The notes: a model not told the origin generated them from the letters alone. A DNA stretch of 55,137 nt from Alistipes sp. (GCA_022511345.1 JAFLRR010000015.1:16516-71652), one strand, 5' to 3'. Counted from the first letter of the stretch, positions 42,200-51,899 are shown. Translations and numbers: made by a program.

Positions 42200-43258
42200 T
42201 TAGTACTCAATTTTTCCTTCTCTGTTCTCCTCGGCCGCCAGCGCCGCCACGGCGAGCTTCCACACGATGCGCGCGCCGACTATTCCGTCGGTGCGGTCGT
42301 CGCCTCCGGGCACCACTTCGACCACGTCGAAACCAACTATTTCGCGTCCCGACTCCGCCACGGCCTCAATCAGATAGACCGCCTCGTCGAATGTCAGCCC
42401 TCCCGGCACGGGGGTTCCGGTGTGGGGGCAGAGCTCGTGCGAGAGTCCGTCGATGTCGAAACTTATGTATACCTTTCCGGGCAGCGCGCCCACTATCTCG
42501 CGGCACTGCCGCTCCCAAGTCACACCGCCGAAGCGGTTGCGCGCCAGCGTTCTGCCGTCGAACATCCTCACGCGCTCCGAACTGCTGGCCAGCGAGTACT
42601 CGCTGCGGCAGAAGTCGCGCACGCCCACCTCCACTATCCGGCTCACCTGAGGCACGTCGCGCAGCACGTTGTACATCACCGAGGCGTGCGAGAACTCGAA
42701 ACCCTCGTATGCCTCGCGCAGGTCGCAGTGGGCGTCTATGTGCAGCACGCCCATCTCACCGGCGGCCTCGCCCGCGGCCTTTATGGCTCCGTACGACACC
42801 GAGTGGTCGCCGCCTATCAGGCCCGCTATCTTTCCCGCGGCGTACAGTGCCGCGCAGCGCTCATACACCGTGCGGTTCATCCTGCGGCAGCCCTCGTTCA
42901 CGGCTGCAATGGCCCCGGCCACCGACTCGTCCGCCGCACCGCCGCTCTCCAGATGCGCTATGACGCGCACGGCCTCGGCTCTCAGGCGCTGCGACAGCTC
43001 CGCAAGCCCTCCGCCCGCCTCGACCGTGGCTATACCCCGGCGCCACAGGTCAGGACCCATGGCATCGAAGAAGTCGAGCTGCGTCGAGGCCTCGATTACA
43101 GCCTCGGGGCCGCGCGAGGCTCCGCTGCCGTAGGATACCGTAACATCCCACGGCACGGTCACCAGCACCACCCTCGACTCCTCCTCCGTGAAGGGGAATC
43201 CGAAGCATGAGCCGTTCGCCGCGCAGGCGGCTTCGGGATCGAAATCGGCAATGTTCAT
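42200..43258 (-). CDS. Arginase/agmatinase-family ureohydrolase
   Basis: A 352-residue binuclear manganese hydrolase. All metal-ligand motifs are visible: GGDHSVSYG, LHIDAHCDLR and ISFDIDGLSHELCPHTGTPVPGG. Members split arginine, agmatine, formiminoglutamate or guanidinobutyrate. The GTPVPGG segment and agmatinase-like spacing point to agmatinase, but substrate is uncertain. ATG 43258 is used; GTG 9 bp upstream is possible. A good promoter lies at 43314-43344. Confidence 0.9.
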   Translation of the reverse strand: MNIADFDPEAACAANGSCFGFPFTEEESRVVLVTVPWDVTVSYGSGASRGPEAVIEASTQLDFFDAMGPDLWRRGIATVEAGGGLAELSQRLRAEAVRVIAHLESGGAADESVAGAIAAVNEGCRRMNRTVYERCAALYAAGKIAGLIGGDHSVSYGAIKAAGEAAGEMGVLHIDAHCDLREAYEGFEFSHASVMYNVLRDVPQVSRIVEVGVRDFCRSEYSLASSSERVRMFDGRTLARNRFGGVTWERQCREIVGALPGKVYISFDIDGLSHELCPHTGTPVPGGLTFDEAVYLIEAVAESGREIVGFDVVEVVPGGDDRTDGIVGARIVWKLAVAALAAEENREGKIEY

Positions 43259-43313
43259 CTGCTGCACATTTTCGCAGCCGCGCCTTCACGCTGCGGCCGC
43301 ATTATAATGTGTA

Positions 43314-43344
43314 CAAAGATACATCTTTTATTTTTCATAGCCAA
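43314..43344 (-). promoter_or_regulatory. Promoter for the ureohydrolase-nhaA-FKBP unit
   Basis: On the minus strand, TTG (43344-43342) is followed after 20 bp by TATCTTTG (43321-43314). The leader before the ureohydrolase would be about 50 nt. Confidence 0.75.
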
Positions 43345-43434
43345 TTTTAGCCGCCCATATCTGCTTTAATCCGCCGCGCCCGCCGGCAGCAGCCGAAACC
43401 GTGCGCCAAAAGCCGCACAATCGCGTTTTTTTTA

Positions 43435-43442
43435 TACCTTTG
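43435..43442 (+). promoter_or_regulatory. -7 box for pdxB
   Basis: TACCTTTG fits TAnnTTTG, 24 bp before the pdxB ATG. No TTG at the right distance upstream. Confidence 0.55.
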
Positions 43443-43465
43443 AACCGCTTAAATTCATCGCGCCC

Positions 43466-44461
43466 ATGCTCATCGTCGCCGACAGTGCCATACCATACCT
43501 CGACGGACTCTTCGAGCCCTTCGCCGATGTCGTGCGCCTCGACGGCGGCAAAATCGGCCCTGCCGACGTGCGCCATGCCGATGCGCTGATAGTCCGCACC
43601 CGCACCCGCTGCGATGCCGGGCTGCTGAGCGGCTCGCGCGTGAAGCTCATCGCCACGGCCACCATCGGCTTCGACCACATCGACACCCTCTACTGCCGCC
43701 GCCGCGGAATAGCCGTCGCCACGGCTGCGGGCTGCAATGCCGGCGGGGTGCTGCAGTGGGTGGCCGCCGCTCTCGTCGAGCTGCTCGCCCGCCGCGGCGC
43801 CGAGCCCGGGCAGCTCACTCTCGGAGTTGTCGGCGCGGGCAATGTCGGCTCGCTGGTTCAGCGCCATGCCGAGGTGTGGGGCTTCAGGGTTCTGTGCTGC
43901 GACCCGCCGCGTCAGATGCGCGGCCAGGAGGGTTTCGTGCCGCTCGAACGCATCGTCGCCGAGTCCGACATCATCACGCTGCACGTGCCTCTCGACAGCA
44001 CCACCCGCCACATGGCCGACAGCCGCTTCTTCCGCTCGCTGCGCCCCGGCTGCATGCTGCTCAACTCCTCGCGCGGCGAGGTGGTCGACACGGCCGCCCT
44101 CACGGCTGCCGGCCTCGACTGCGCCATCGACGTCTGGGAGAACGAGCCTCTGATCGACCGCCGGCTGCTCGCACAGGCCGTCGTCGCCACGCCCCACATC
44201 GCCGGCTACTCGGCCCAGGGCAAGGCCAACGCCACGGCGGCGGCCGTTCGCGCCGTAGCCTCGCACTTCACACTGCCCGTTCAGTTCCGCCACCCCGCCG
44301 GCACCGAGCCTGTCGTGCGGCGTCCCATAGGCTGGCAGGAGCTCTGCGCGAGCATCGGCAGCCGTTTCGACATCGCCGCCCAGACCCGGCAGCTGAAGTC
44401 GCATCCCGAGCAGTTCGAGCACATGCGCGACAGCTACCTCTACCGGCAGGAGTATTTCTGA
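43466..44461 (+). CDS. pdxB: Erythronate-4-phosphate dehydrogenase
   Basis: A 331-residue D-2-hydroxyacid dehydrogenase. It oxidises 4-phosphoerythronate in the DXP-dependent vitamin B6 route. The opening LIVADSAIPYLDGLF and IVRTRTRCD, the NAD loop LGVVGAGNVGSLVQRHAEVWG, and the catalytic TPHIAGYSAQGKANAT match PdxB rather than SerA. Length is a little less than E. coli PdxB (378) because the C-terminal dimer domain is shorter. Single gene. Confidence 0.92.
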   Translation: MLIVADSAIPYLDGLFEPFADVVRLDGGKIGPADVRHADALIVRTRTRCDAGLLSGSRVKLIATATIGFDHIDTLYCRRRGIAVATAAGCNAGGVLQWVAAALVELLARRGAEPGQLTLGVVGAGNVGSLVQRHAEVWGFRVLCCDPPRQMRGQEGFVPLERIVAESDIITLHVPLDSTTRHMADSRFFRSLRPGCMLLNSSRGEVVDTAALTAAGLDCAIDVWENEPLIDRRLLAQAVVATPHIAGYSAQGKANATAAAVRAVASHFTLPVQFRHPAGTEPVVRRPIGWQELCASIGSRFDIAAQTRQLKSHPEQFEHMRDSYLYRQEYF

Positions 44462-44507
44462 TATGGAACAATCTTCCGCAGGCTTTCGCCGTCTTGCTTT
44501 TTTTGTG

Positions 44508-44515
44508 TATCTTTG
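44508..44515 (+). promoter_or_regulatory. -7 box for ychF
   Basis: TATCTTTG lies 21 bp before the ATG at 44537. A CTTTCG at 44483-44488 is a possible -33 element. Confidence 0.6.
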
Positions 44516-44536
44516 CTCATCCAAAAACTAAACGAG

Positions 44537-45637
44537 ATGGCTTTACAATGCGGCATAGTCGGTCTGCCCAATGTCGGCAAGTCGACCCTTTTCAACTGCC
44601 TGTCCAACGCCAAGGCGCAGGCTGCCAACTTTCCATTCTGCACCATCGAGCCCAACGTGGGCGTGATAACGGTGCCCGACAAGCGGCTCGAGGAGCTCGC
44701 ACGCATAGACAATCCCCGCCGCGTGATACCCACCACGGTCGAGATTGTCGACATAGCCGGACTGGTCAAGGGCGCCTCCAAGGGCGAGGGTCTGGGCAAC
44801 AAGTTCCTGGCCAATATCCGCAACACCGACGCCATAATCCACGTGCTGCGCTGCTTCGACGACGGCAACATCACCCATGTCGACGGCTCCGTGGACCCTG
44901 TCCGCGACCGCGGCATAATCGACACCGAGCTGCAGCTCAAGGACCTGGAGACCGTCGAGAACCGTCTGTCCAAGACCCAGAAGCAGGCCGTAGCCGGCGG
45001 CGACAAGAACGCCAAGCGCACCGTCGAGCTGCTTTTGCGCTACAAGGCCGCCCTTGAGCAGGGCCACAACCTGCGCACCGTTCCTGTCGACAAGGACGAG
45101 CGTCGTCTTGCCGCCGACCTGAACCTTCTGACCGAGAAGCCCGTGCTCTACGTCTGCAACGTCGACGAGAAGAGCGCCGCCTCCGGCAATGCCTACACCC
45201 GTGCCGTGGCCGAGGCCATCGCCGACGAGGATGCGGGCATGCTCATCATCGCGGCGGCCGCCGAGGCCGAAATCGCCGAGCTCGGCGAGTACGAGGAGCG
45301 CATGATGTTCCTCCAGGAGCTGGGACTCGAGGAGTCGGGCGTGGCCCGTCTGATAAAAGCGGCCTACAAATTGCTCAACCTCGAGACGTTCTTCACCACG
45401 GGAGCAGACGAGAGCCGCGCCTGGACCTACATCCGCGGCATGAAGGCTCCGCAGACCGCCGGCATCATCCACACCGACTTCGAGCGCGGCTTCATCCGCG
45501 CCGAGGTCATCAAGTACGACGACTATGTGGCCCTGGGCTCGGAGAAGGCCTGCCGCGACGCCGGCAAGATAGGCATCGAGGGCAAGGAGTACGTGGTGCA
45601 GGACGGCGACATAATGCATTTCTTATTTAACGTATAA
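44537..45637 (+). CDS. ychF: YchF/Ola1-family ATPase (EngD)
   Basis: A 366-residue ribosome-associated P-loop ATPase of the Obg group. G1 is GLPNVGKSTLFN, G3 lies in VDIAGLVKGASKGEG, and a coiled-coil insert (ENRLSKTQKQAVAGGDKNAK) is followed by NVDE-type base recognition and a C-terminal TGS domain (HTDFERGFIRAEVIKYDDYV). It binds ribosomes and RNA and affects stress responses. The 124-bp gap after it (45638-45761) holds an imperfect AGCAT...ATCCCT/AGGGATGCT hairpin without a T run, function unknown. Confidence 0.97.
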   Translation: MALQCGIVGLPNVGKSTLFNCLSNAKAQAANFPFCTIEPNVGVITVPDKRLEELARIDNPRRVIPTTVEIVDIAGLVKGASKGEGLGNKFLANIRNTDAIIHVLRCFDDGNITHVDGSVDPVRDRGIIDTELQLKDLETVENRLSKTQKQAVAGGDKNAKRTVELLLRYKAALEQGHNLRTVPVDKDERRLAADLNLLTEKPVLYVCNVDEKSAASGNAYTRAVAEAIADEDAGMLIIAAAAEAEIAELGEYEERMMFLQELGLEESGVARLIKAAYKLLNLETFFTTGADESRAWTYIRGMKAPQTAGIIHTDFERGFIRAEVIKYDDYVALGSEKACRDAGKIGIEGKEYVVQDGDIMHFLFNV

Positions 45638-45761
45638 TAAGTCGGTCGACTGCTTTGCATCGCTATCGGTCATAAAAAAGCATTATATCCCTCTCCGCTC
45701 CCTTCCTCAAAGGGATGCTTATCGGGGCAGCCGTTGAAAAGTTCAGAACAATAGAGATACT

Positions 45762-46496
45762 ATGAAAAATTACGGAAAATACTTCATCGTCGCCATTGCG
45801 GCAGTGTTGTGCGCATCGGTGCTTTCCCGCGCCTACATCTACAAGTACCGCCTTCAGGAGACCATCACCGTGACGGGCCTGGGCGAGACCGAGTTCGAAT
45901 CGGACCTCATCGTCTGGAACGGATACATCACGGCCGAGTCTCAGGACGTGGCCTCGGGCTACGCCCAGATCGAGAAGAACAAGAAGCTCGTGGCCGACTT
46001 CATCGCCTCCAAGGGAATCCCCGCCGAGGCCATAGTCTTCGAATTCGTCAATGTCAACAAGCAGTACGAGTCGGTCTACAGCCAGCAGGGCGGATACATG
46101 GGCCAGCGCTTCACGGGCTACTCCATGCGCCAGCAGTTCACTCTCGAATCCAAGGACATCGATGCCGTCGAGAACGTCTCGCGCGAGATTTCGTCGCTCA
46201 TAGCCAAGGGCGTATCCATCGAGGCATGGGCCCCGTCCTACTACTACACCCGTCTGGACGACGTCAAGCTCGACCTTATCGAGAAGGCCTCGAAGGATGC
46301 CCGCAACCGCGCCTCCAAGATTGCGCGCAACGCCGGCAGCTCGGGCGAGGGCCGGCTCGTGTCGTCGCGCCTGGGCGTGTTCCAGATTACGGGCGCCAAC
46401 AGCGACGAGGAGTATTCGGCAGGCGGTTCGTTCAACACCTCGAGCCGTCAGAAGAAGGCCCGCGTGACCATACGCGCCGAGTACAGGGTTAAATAG
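45762..46496 (+). CDS. SIMPL domain-containing protein
   Basis: A 244-residue protein with an N-terminal TM or signal segment (about 7-25) and one SIMPL (DUF541) domain. Typical opening is ETITVTGLGETEFESDLIVW, followed by helices with AQIEKNKKLVADFIASKGIP, and DLIEKASKDARNRASKIARNAG. SIMPL proteins sit in the periplasm and assemble into rings in some species; a stress or surface role is suggested but not proven. No consensus promoter is visible just upstream. Confidence 0.88.
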   Translation: MKNYGKYFIVAIAAVLCASVLSRAYIYKYRLQETITVTGLGETEFESDLIVWNGYITAESQDVASGYAQIEKNKKLVADFIASKGIPAEAIVFEFVNVNKQYESVYSQQGGYMGQRFTGYSMRQQFTLESKDIDAVENVSREISSLIAKGVSIEAWAPSYYYTRLDDVKLDLIEKASKDARNRASKIARNAGSSGEGRLVSSRLGVFQITGANSDEEYSAGGSFNTSSRQKKARVTIRAEYRVK

Positions 46497-46510
46497 TTGA
46501 CAATTTGCCG

Positions 46511-46545
46511 ATTCATAATTACTAATTCATAATTTCTAATTTCTG
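46511..46545. repeat. Degenerate AATT-type heptamer repeat
   Basis: Five successive heptamers (ATTCATA, ATTACTA, ATTCATA, ATTTCTA, ATTTCTG) fill the gap between the SIMPL gene and gltX. They share the ATTNNTA frame with the AATTGCT array at 1284. A single AATTGCT also occurs at 48150-48156. Confidence 0.75.
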
Positions 46546-46556
46546 CATCGAACTTT

Positions 46557-48092
46557 ATGAATAGACCTGTCAGAGTCCGCTTCGCTCCCAGCCCCACGGG
46601 CCCGCTGCACATCGGCGGCGTGCGCACGGCTCTCTACAACTACCTTTTCGCACGCCGTCACGGCGGCACCATGATTCTGCGTATCGAGGACACCGACTCC
46701 CAGCGGTTCGTTCCCGGCGCCGAGAACTACATCATCGAGTCGCTCAAGTGGTGCGGCATAGAGATCGACGAGGGCGTCGGCGTGGGCGGCCCCCATGCCC
46801 CCTACCGTCAGAGCGAGCGCCGCGACATATATCTCAAGTATGCCCGTCAGCTGGTCGACGCCGGCTGGGCCTACTACGCCTTCGACACCCCTGCCGAGCT
46901 CGAGGAGCTTCGCAAGCAGGCCGAGGAGCGCGGCGAGACCTTCGCCTACAACTACAAGGTGCGCACCCAGCTGCCCACATCGCTCACGCTCACTGCGGCC
47001 GAGGTCGCCGAGCGCATCGCTGCGGGCGACCAGTGGGTCATCCGCTTCAAGATGCCCGAGAACGAGACTGTGCAGATGCACGACCTGATTCGCGGCCACG
47101 TCGAGGTCAACACCTCGACCCTCGACGACAAGGTTCTCTACAAGTCGGCCGACGCGCTGCCCACCTACCACCTTGCCAACATCGTCGACGACCGTCTGAT
47201 GGAGGTGTCGCACGTCATCCGCGGCGAGGAGTGGCTTCCGTCGCTGCCGCTGCACTATCTGCTCTACCGCGCCTTCGGCTGGTCGGACGTGCAGCCCGAG
47301 TTCGCGCACCTGCCTCTGCTTCTGAAACCTACGGGCGGCGGCAAGCTCTCCAAGCGCGACGGCGACAAGATGGGCTTCCCCGTCTTCCCGCTCTTCTGGA
47401 AATCGCCCGCCACGGGCGAGACGGCCCGCGGCTACCGCGAGGACGGCTACTTCCCCGAGGCGTTCATCAACATGCTGGCGCTGCTGGGCTGGAATCCCGG
47501 CACCGAGCAGGAGATATTCTCCATGCAGGAGCTCATCGACGGCTTCTCGCTCGACCGCGTATCCAAATCCGGCGCCCGCTTCCAGCCCGAAAAGGCCAAG
47601 TGGTTCAACGCCCAGTACATGCACCGCAAGAGCGACGCCGAGCTTGCCGCCGTGTGCCAGCCTCTGCTTCGCGAACACGGCATCGAGACCTCCGACACTC
47701 TTGCCGGCCGCGCCGCCGGCATCATGAAGGAGCGCGCCACGCTCATCGGCGACCTGTGGGACCTCACCTCCTACTTCTTCCAGGCTCCTGCCGAGTACGA
47801 CGAGAAGCAGGCCCGCAAATACTGGAAGGGCAACAATCCTCAGCATCTGCGCGAGCTGCGCCAGGTGCTGGAGGGTATCGACGACTTCTCGTTGGAGAAC
47901 ACCGAGCGCGTCGTCCACGCGTGGATCGAGAACAATGGCTACTCCATGGGCCAGATAATGAACACCCTGCGCCTGGCCTTAGTCGGCGCCGGCAAGGGTC
48001 CCGGCATGTACGACGTGACGGCCTTCATCGGCAAGGAGGAGACCCTGCGCCGCATAGATGCACTGCTTGCAAATCTTACTCCGCAAGAATGA
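46557..48092 (+). CDS. gltX: Glutamyl-tRNA synthetase
   Basis: A 511-residue class I aminoacyl-tRNA synthetase. The HIGH-type motif is in [19 protein letters not shown] and the KMSKS-type motif is KLSKRDGDK. Zinc-binding cysteines are absent, as in many non-enterobacterial GltX. The C-terminal anticodon-binding helical part is full length. It charges tRNA-Glu for protein and, via glutamyl-tRNA reductase where present, tetrapyrrole synthesis. Confidence 0.97.
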   Translation: MNRPVRVRFAPSPTGPLHIGGVRTALYNYLFARRHGGTMILRIEDTDSQRFVPGAENYIIESLKWCGIEIDEGVGVGGPHAPYRQSERRDIYLKYARQLVDAGWAYYAFDTPAELEELRKQAEERGETFAYNYKVRTQLPTSLTLTAAEVAERIAAGDQWVIRFKMPENETVQMHDLIRGHVEVNTSTLDDKVLYKSADALPTYHLANIVDDRLMEVSHVIRGEEWLPSLPLHYLLYRAFGWSDVQPEFAHLPLLLKPTGGGKLSKRDGDKMGFPVFPLFWKSPATGETARGYREDGYFPEAFINMLALLGWNPGTEQEIFSMQELIDGFSLDRVSKSGARFQPEKAKWFNAQYMHRKSDAELAAVCQPLLREHGIETSDTLAGRAAGIMKERATLIGDLWDLTSYFFQAPAEYDEKQARKYWKGNNPQHLRELRQVLEGIDDFSLENTERVVHAWIENNGYSMGQIMNTLRLALVGAGKGPGMYDVTAFIGKEETLRRIDALLANLTPQE

Positions 48093-48172
48093 GATTTACA
48101 GTCAATTAACAATCAGCAGCCGGCAATTATGAATTTACGGCAAGAGAATAATTGCTAATTAAAACTACTAAT

Positions 48173-49228
48173 ATGGAAATTTCACAGCATGTGTGGGGCT
48201 CGACCCCCGAAGGCGAGGCCATAATCCTCTACACCATGCGCAACTCGCGGGGCAGCGAGGTGCAGCTCACCAACATGGGCGCGGCCATCGTGGCCGTGAA
48301 ATTCGCCGACCGCGAGGGCCATATCGACGACGTGGCACTCGGCTACCGCGACGCTGCGAGCTACATCGGCGACGGAGCCTGCAGCGGCAAGAGCGTGGGA
48401 CGCGTGGCCAACCGCATAGCCGGCGGCCGCATGACTGTCGACGGCACAGAGTACCGTCTCGAAATCAACAACGGCCCCAACCACAACCACGGCGGCTCCA
48501 AGGGCTTCGCCAACCGCATCTGGGAGGGACGCGTCGAGACCAACCGCGTGGTCTTCGCCCTCACCTCCGAAGACGGCGACCAGAACTACCCCGGCGAGCT
48601 GCATGTCGAGGCCGTCTACGACTTCGACGACGACGATTCGCTCGAGGTGACCTACCTCGCCAAGGGCGACCGCATCACCCCCGTGAATCTCACCAACCAC
48701 CTCTACTGGAACCTCTCTGGCGAGGGCTGCGGCCGCGACATCCACGACCACGAGCTGCGCCTCAACTGCTCGCGCGCGCTCGAGGCCAACGAGGTTCAGA
48801 TTCCCACGGGCCGCCTGCTGGATGTGGCCGGCACACCCATGGACTTCCGCACGTTCCGCCGCCTGGGCGACGGCATAGATTCCGAGTTCAACCACATACG
48901 CGACTTCCGCGGCTACGACCACTTCTGGGTTCTCGACCAGTGGAAGCCGGGCATACTCTCGCCCATCGCCGAGCTGCGCGACCCCCGCTCGGGCCGCCGC
49001 GTCGAGGTGCTCACCTCGCAGGCCGGCGCCATGGTCTACACTGGCAACTGGCTCTCGGGCGGCTGTCCCGTCACCAAGTCAGGCAAATACTACGACGACC
49101 GCGCGGGCGTGGCCATAGAGTGCCAGAACTACCCCGACGCCGTGAACCATCCCGAGTTCCCGAGCGTGCTGCTCAACCCCGGCGAGCTCTACTGCCAGAA
49201 GATAGTCTTCCGCCTGGGCACCTATTGA
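48173..49228 (+). CDS. galM: Galactose mutarotase (aldose 1-epimerase)
   Basis: A 351-residue beta-sandwich enzyme that interconverts alpha and beta anomers of galactose and glucose. The catalytic His pair is in INNGPNHNHGG and in PVNLTNHLYWNLSG; the catalytic Glu is in VAIECQNYPDAVNHPEFPS. No signal peptide, so it acts in the cytoplasm. ATG 48173 starts the family-typical sequence MEISQHVWG. galK is only 2.7 kb away but separated by two opposite-strand genes. Confidence 0.93.
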   Translation: MEISQHVWGSTPEGEAIILYTMRNSRGSEVQLTNMGAAIVAVKFADREGHIDDVALGYRDAASYIGDGACSGKSVGRVANRIAGGRMTVDGTEYRLEINNGPNHNHGGSKGFANRIWEGRVETNRVVFALTSEDGDQNYPGELHVEAVYDFDDDDSLEVTYLAKGDRITPVNLTNHLYWNLSGEGCGRDIHDHELRLNCSRALEANEVQIPTGRLLDVAGTPMDFRTFRRLGDGIDSEFNHIRDFRGYDHFWVLDQWKPGILSPIAELRDPRSGRRVEVLTSQAGAMVYTGNWLSGGCPVTKSGKYYDDRAGVAIECQNYPDAVNHPEFPSVLLNPGELYCQKIVFRLGTY

Positions 49229-49237
49229 CAACCGCTG

Positions 49238-49321
49238 CCCGGCCCCGCAAGCCATGCCGGCACCCGGTCCCGCAAGGCCCAGCAAGGCAAAACGGCCGCC
49301 CCGGCAACCGGCCCCGCAGAG
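49238..49321. repeat. Three degenerate GC-rich 14-mers
   Basis: CCCGGCCCCGCAAG (49238), CCCGGTCCCGCAAG (49263) and CCGGCCCCGCAGAG (49308, shifted by one) recur within 84 bp between galM and its terminator. Spacing is irregular and no partner gene is evident. Confidence 0.5.
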
Positions 49322-49322
49322 C

Positions 49323-49365
49323 AAAACGAGAGCGCACCGCCCGAAGCGGTGCGCTCTCGTTTTTA
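49323..49365. terminator. Strong bidirectional terminator
   Basis: An AAAACGAGAGCGCACCGC arm pairs with GCGGTGCGCTCTCGTTTT across loop CCGAA, flanked by A and T runs. It ends both galM (plus) and gcvT (minus). Confidence 0.95.
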
Positions 49366-49380
49366 TCTGCTGCCGAGGCC

Positions 49381-50481
49381 TTAGATGAAGGGAATCTTCA
49401 CCACCTCGGCCTTAATCAGGCGGTCGCGGATGACAACGGCTATCTCGGTGCCGGCCTTTGCATATGCTGCATCGACATAACCCATGCCTATGCCGACCTT
49501 CAGACAGGGCGACATGGTGCCCGAAGTGACGTGTCCTATTTCGGTGCCGTCCGTGGCAGCCAGCTTGTACTCATGACGCGGAATGCCGCGCTCCGTCATG
49601 CGGAATCCCACCAAACGGCGCTTCACGCCCTCGGCCTTGAGCTTCTCCATCACCGCACGGTCGATGAAATCCTTGCCCTCGGCAAACTTCGTAATCCAGC
49701 CCAGGCCGGCCTCGATGGGCGAGGTCGTGTCGTCGATGTCGTTGCCGTAGAGGCAGAAACCCATCTCAAGGCGCAGCGTGTCGCGCGCACCCAGACCGAT
49801 ATTCTGCAGGCCGTACTCCTCGCCGGCTGCCCACAGAGCCTCCCACAGGCGGTCGGCATCCTCGTTTGCGGCGTAAATCTCGCAGCCGCCCGCGCCGGTG
49901 TAGCCCGTGATGGAGAGTATGGCGTCGACGCCTGCCACCTTCATCTTGCGGAAGGTGTAGTACTCCATCGCCTCGACCGGCTCGTCACACATCTTCTGCA
50001 CGATTTTCATCGCCTGCGGACCCTGTACTGCCAGCTGGCAAATCTCGTCCGAGGCGTTGTAGAGCTGCTTGCCGTGGCCGGCCTCCATGCCCAGCTTGGC
50101 GCCCTCGGCGCAGATGTGGGTCCAGTCCTTGTCGACATTGGCGGCATTGACGCAGAGCATGTAGGTCTCGGCATCGATGCGGTAGACCAGAATGTCGTCG
50201 ACGATTCCGCCGCGTCCGTTGGGCATGCACGAATACTGCACCTTACCGTCGTAGAGCTTCGATACGTCGTTGGTGGTTATGCGCTGCAGCAGCTCGAGCG
50301 CCTTGGGTCCCTTGACCCATATCTCGCCCATGTGGCTCACGTCGAATACGCCGGCGCGGTTGCGCACGCACAGATGCTCGTCATTGATGCCCGTAAACTC
50401 GATGGGCATGTTGAATCCCGCGAACTCGGCCATCTTGGCTCCCGCGGCGATGTGGTACTTTGTAAAAGCTGTAGTTTTCAT
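49381..50481 (-). CDS. gcvT: Aminomethyltransferase (glycine cleavage T protein)
   Basis: A 366-residue folate enzyme that takes the aminomethyl group from the H protein and makes methylene-tetrahydrofolate. The N-terminal MAEFAGFNMPIEFTGINDEH, the LSITGYTGAGGCEIY turn and AGLGWITKF motif match GcvT; length equals E. coli (364). gcvH and gcvP are not beside it. It is 25 bp downstream of the GNAT-like gene. Confidence 0.96.
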   Translation of the reverse strand: MKTTAFTKYHIAAGAKMAEFAGFNMPIEFTGINDEHLCVRNRAGVFDVSHMGEIWVKGPKALELLQRITTNDVSKLYDGKVQYSCMPNGRGGIVDDILVYRIDAETYMLCVNAANVDKDWTHICAEGAKLGMEAGHGKQLYNASDEICQLAVQGPQAMKIVQKMCDEPVEAMEYYTFRKMKVAGVDAILSITGYTGAGGCEIYAANEDADRLWEALWAAGEEYGLQNIGLGARDTLRLEMGFCLYGNDIDDTTSPIEAGLGWITKFAEGKDFIDRAVMEKLKAEGVKRRLVGFRMTERGIPRHEYKLAATDGTEIGHVTSGTMSPCLKVGIGMGYVDAAYAKAGTEIAVVIRDRLIKAEVVKIPFI

Positions 50482-50506
50482 TATAGCTGGTTTTGTCTTG
50501 TCGGAA

Positions 50507-51724
50507 TTACTCGCCGCCTTCCGTGCGGCGCTTGATGCCTATGCGGGGGCAGCGCTCGAATGGGGCCGTGCGGTCGAACAGATAGCGGTATGTGGTGTGC
50601 ATCTTGTGCTTCGAGGCGCAGACATAGTTCTCGACCATGCGCATCATCACGGGGTTGAAGTCGCCTATCCACGCCAGTTCGAGGGTCGTGTAGCCTATCT
50701 TGCCCCGGGCGATCATCTTCTCGAATGCGCGCATCATTCCGGCCTCGATTCCCTTGCCGTGGTACTCGGGCGTCACGCCGAATATCAGGCCGAACACCCT
50801 GTCGACCTTGTGCGCCACCTTCAGGTCCCACATCAGCCTCAGTTTGTTCCACAGCGTCAGCCGGCCGTTGAACTTGCCGATTATGCGGTTCAGGTCGGGC
50901 ACCATGATGAAGAAGCCGATGGGTTCATTCTCGTAATATGCGAAGTAGATGAGTTTCTCGTCGATTATCGGCCGCAGCGTATTCATCAGCCGCAGCGCCT
51001 CGGCGCGGTCGATGGGCTTCACGCCCGTGAACGAGGCCCAGGCCTTGTTGTAGATTGTGCAGAACTCCTCGGCCACCTGCTCCAGGCGGCGCTTGTCGAT
51101 ATGTTCGAACCGGTATCCGGGCGTCTCCTCGAGCCTCTTGACACGCTCGTAGACCGACTGACTCATCTGGCCCACGTTCAGCTCGCGACGGTAGGTGTGC
51201 TGGTTGAAGTAGTTCTTGAAGCCGTACTGCTCGAACAGCTCGCGGTAGTAAGGCGGATTGTAGGGCATGCCGTAGAGCGGCTGGTGACCGAATCCCTCGA
51301 CCAGAAGTCCCCACCACGAGTCGCGCGGACCGAAGTTCACCGGTCCGTCCATACCCTCCATGCCCCGCTCGGCCAGCCAGTCGCGGGCGGCATCGAAGAG
51401 CATTCCGGCAAGCTCGGGGTCGTTTTCGGACTCGAAGAATCCGCAGCCGCCGATCGGGCGGTCGTTCAGCGAGGCCAGCTCGCGGTTGTAGAACGCCGCA
51501 ATGCGCCCCACGTCGCGGCCGTCGCTGTCGACAGCCACCCAGCGGACAGCCTCGCCGCCGTCGAAGAGTTTGTTGCGCCGAGCATCGAACACGGCCTCTA
51601 TATCGTCGTCGAGCGGGCATACCCACGCCCCGTCGCCGGCATACAACCGCTTGGGCAGCTCCAGAAACCTGCGCGCCATGGCAGCCGAATCGACCAAAGA
51701 GAGGGTATATCGTGACTTCTCCAT
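50507..51724 (-). CDS. GNAT-like N-acyltransferase, conserved hypothetical
   Basis: A 405-residue cytoplasmic protein. The N-terminal part (ARRFLELPKRLYAGDGAWVC, then GRIAAFYNRELASLNDRPIG) and the C-terminal part (YFAYYENEPIGFFIMVPDLN, GIEAGMMRAFEKMIARGKIG) look like two linked GNAT-type acetyltransferase domains, as in a conserved Bacteroidetes family. Acceptor unknown. ATG 51724 lies just after a consensus promoter. The longer upstream reading frame runs antisense into galK and is not used. Confidence 0.82.
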   Translation of the reverse strand: MEKSRYTLSLVDSAAMARRFLELPKRLYAGDGAWVCPLDDDIEAVFDARRNKLFDGGEAVRWVAVDSDGRDVGRIAAFYNRELASLNDRPIGGCGFFESENDPELAGMLFDAARDWLAERGMEGMDGPVNFGPRDSWWGLLVEGFGHQPLYGMPYNPPYYRELFEQYGFKNYFNQHTYRRELNVGQMSQSVYERVKRLEETPGYRFEHIDKRRLEQVAEEFCTIYNKAWASFTGVKPIDRAEALRLMNTLRPIIDEKLIYFAYYENEPIGFFIMVPDLNRIIGKFNGRLTLWNKLRLMWDLKVAHKVDRVFGLIFGVTPEYHGKGIEAGMMRAFEKMIARGKIGYTTLELAWIGDFNPVMMRMVENYVCASKHKMHTTYRYLFDRTAPFERCPRIGIKRRTEGGE

Positions 51725-51750
51725 TTCGGGGACAATTTCGTTCTCGAATA

Positions 51751-51781
51751 CAAAAATAATATTTTTTCGCTTCTCTGCCAA
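51751..51781 (-). promoter_or_regulatory. Promoter for the GNAT-gcvT operon
   Basis: On the minus strand, TTG (51781-51779) is followed after 20 bp by TATTTTTG (51758-51751). Leader of about 20 nt. Confidence 0.7.
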
Positions 51782-51831
51782 TAGCCCGCGCCGCCGTAGC
51801 GGAATAAAAATACCTCGCCCTGCGGCAGCGA

Positions 51832-51863
51832 TTTGCAGGTTCGGCGAATTATTCATAAATTCG
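51832..51863 (+). promoter_or_regulatory. Probable promoter for galK
   Basis: TTTG at 51832-51835 is followed after 20 bp by TAAATTCG at 51856-51863, one base off the TAnnTTTG consensus. Confidence 0.5.
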
Positions 51864-51899
51864 CATGACAATGCAGCAAATCCTAAAACGCAATAACCT

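Noticed and set aside
45638..45761. Terminator after ychF
   Set aside because: The AGCAT/ATCCCT hairpin has no T run on either strand, so termination cannot be claimed.
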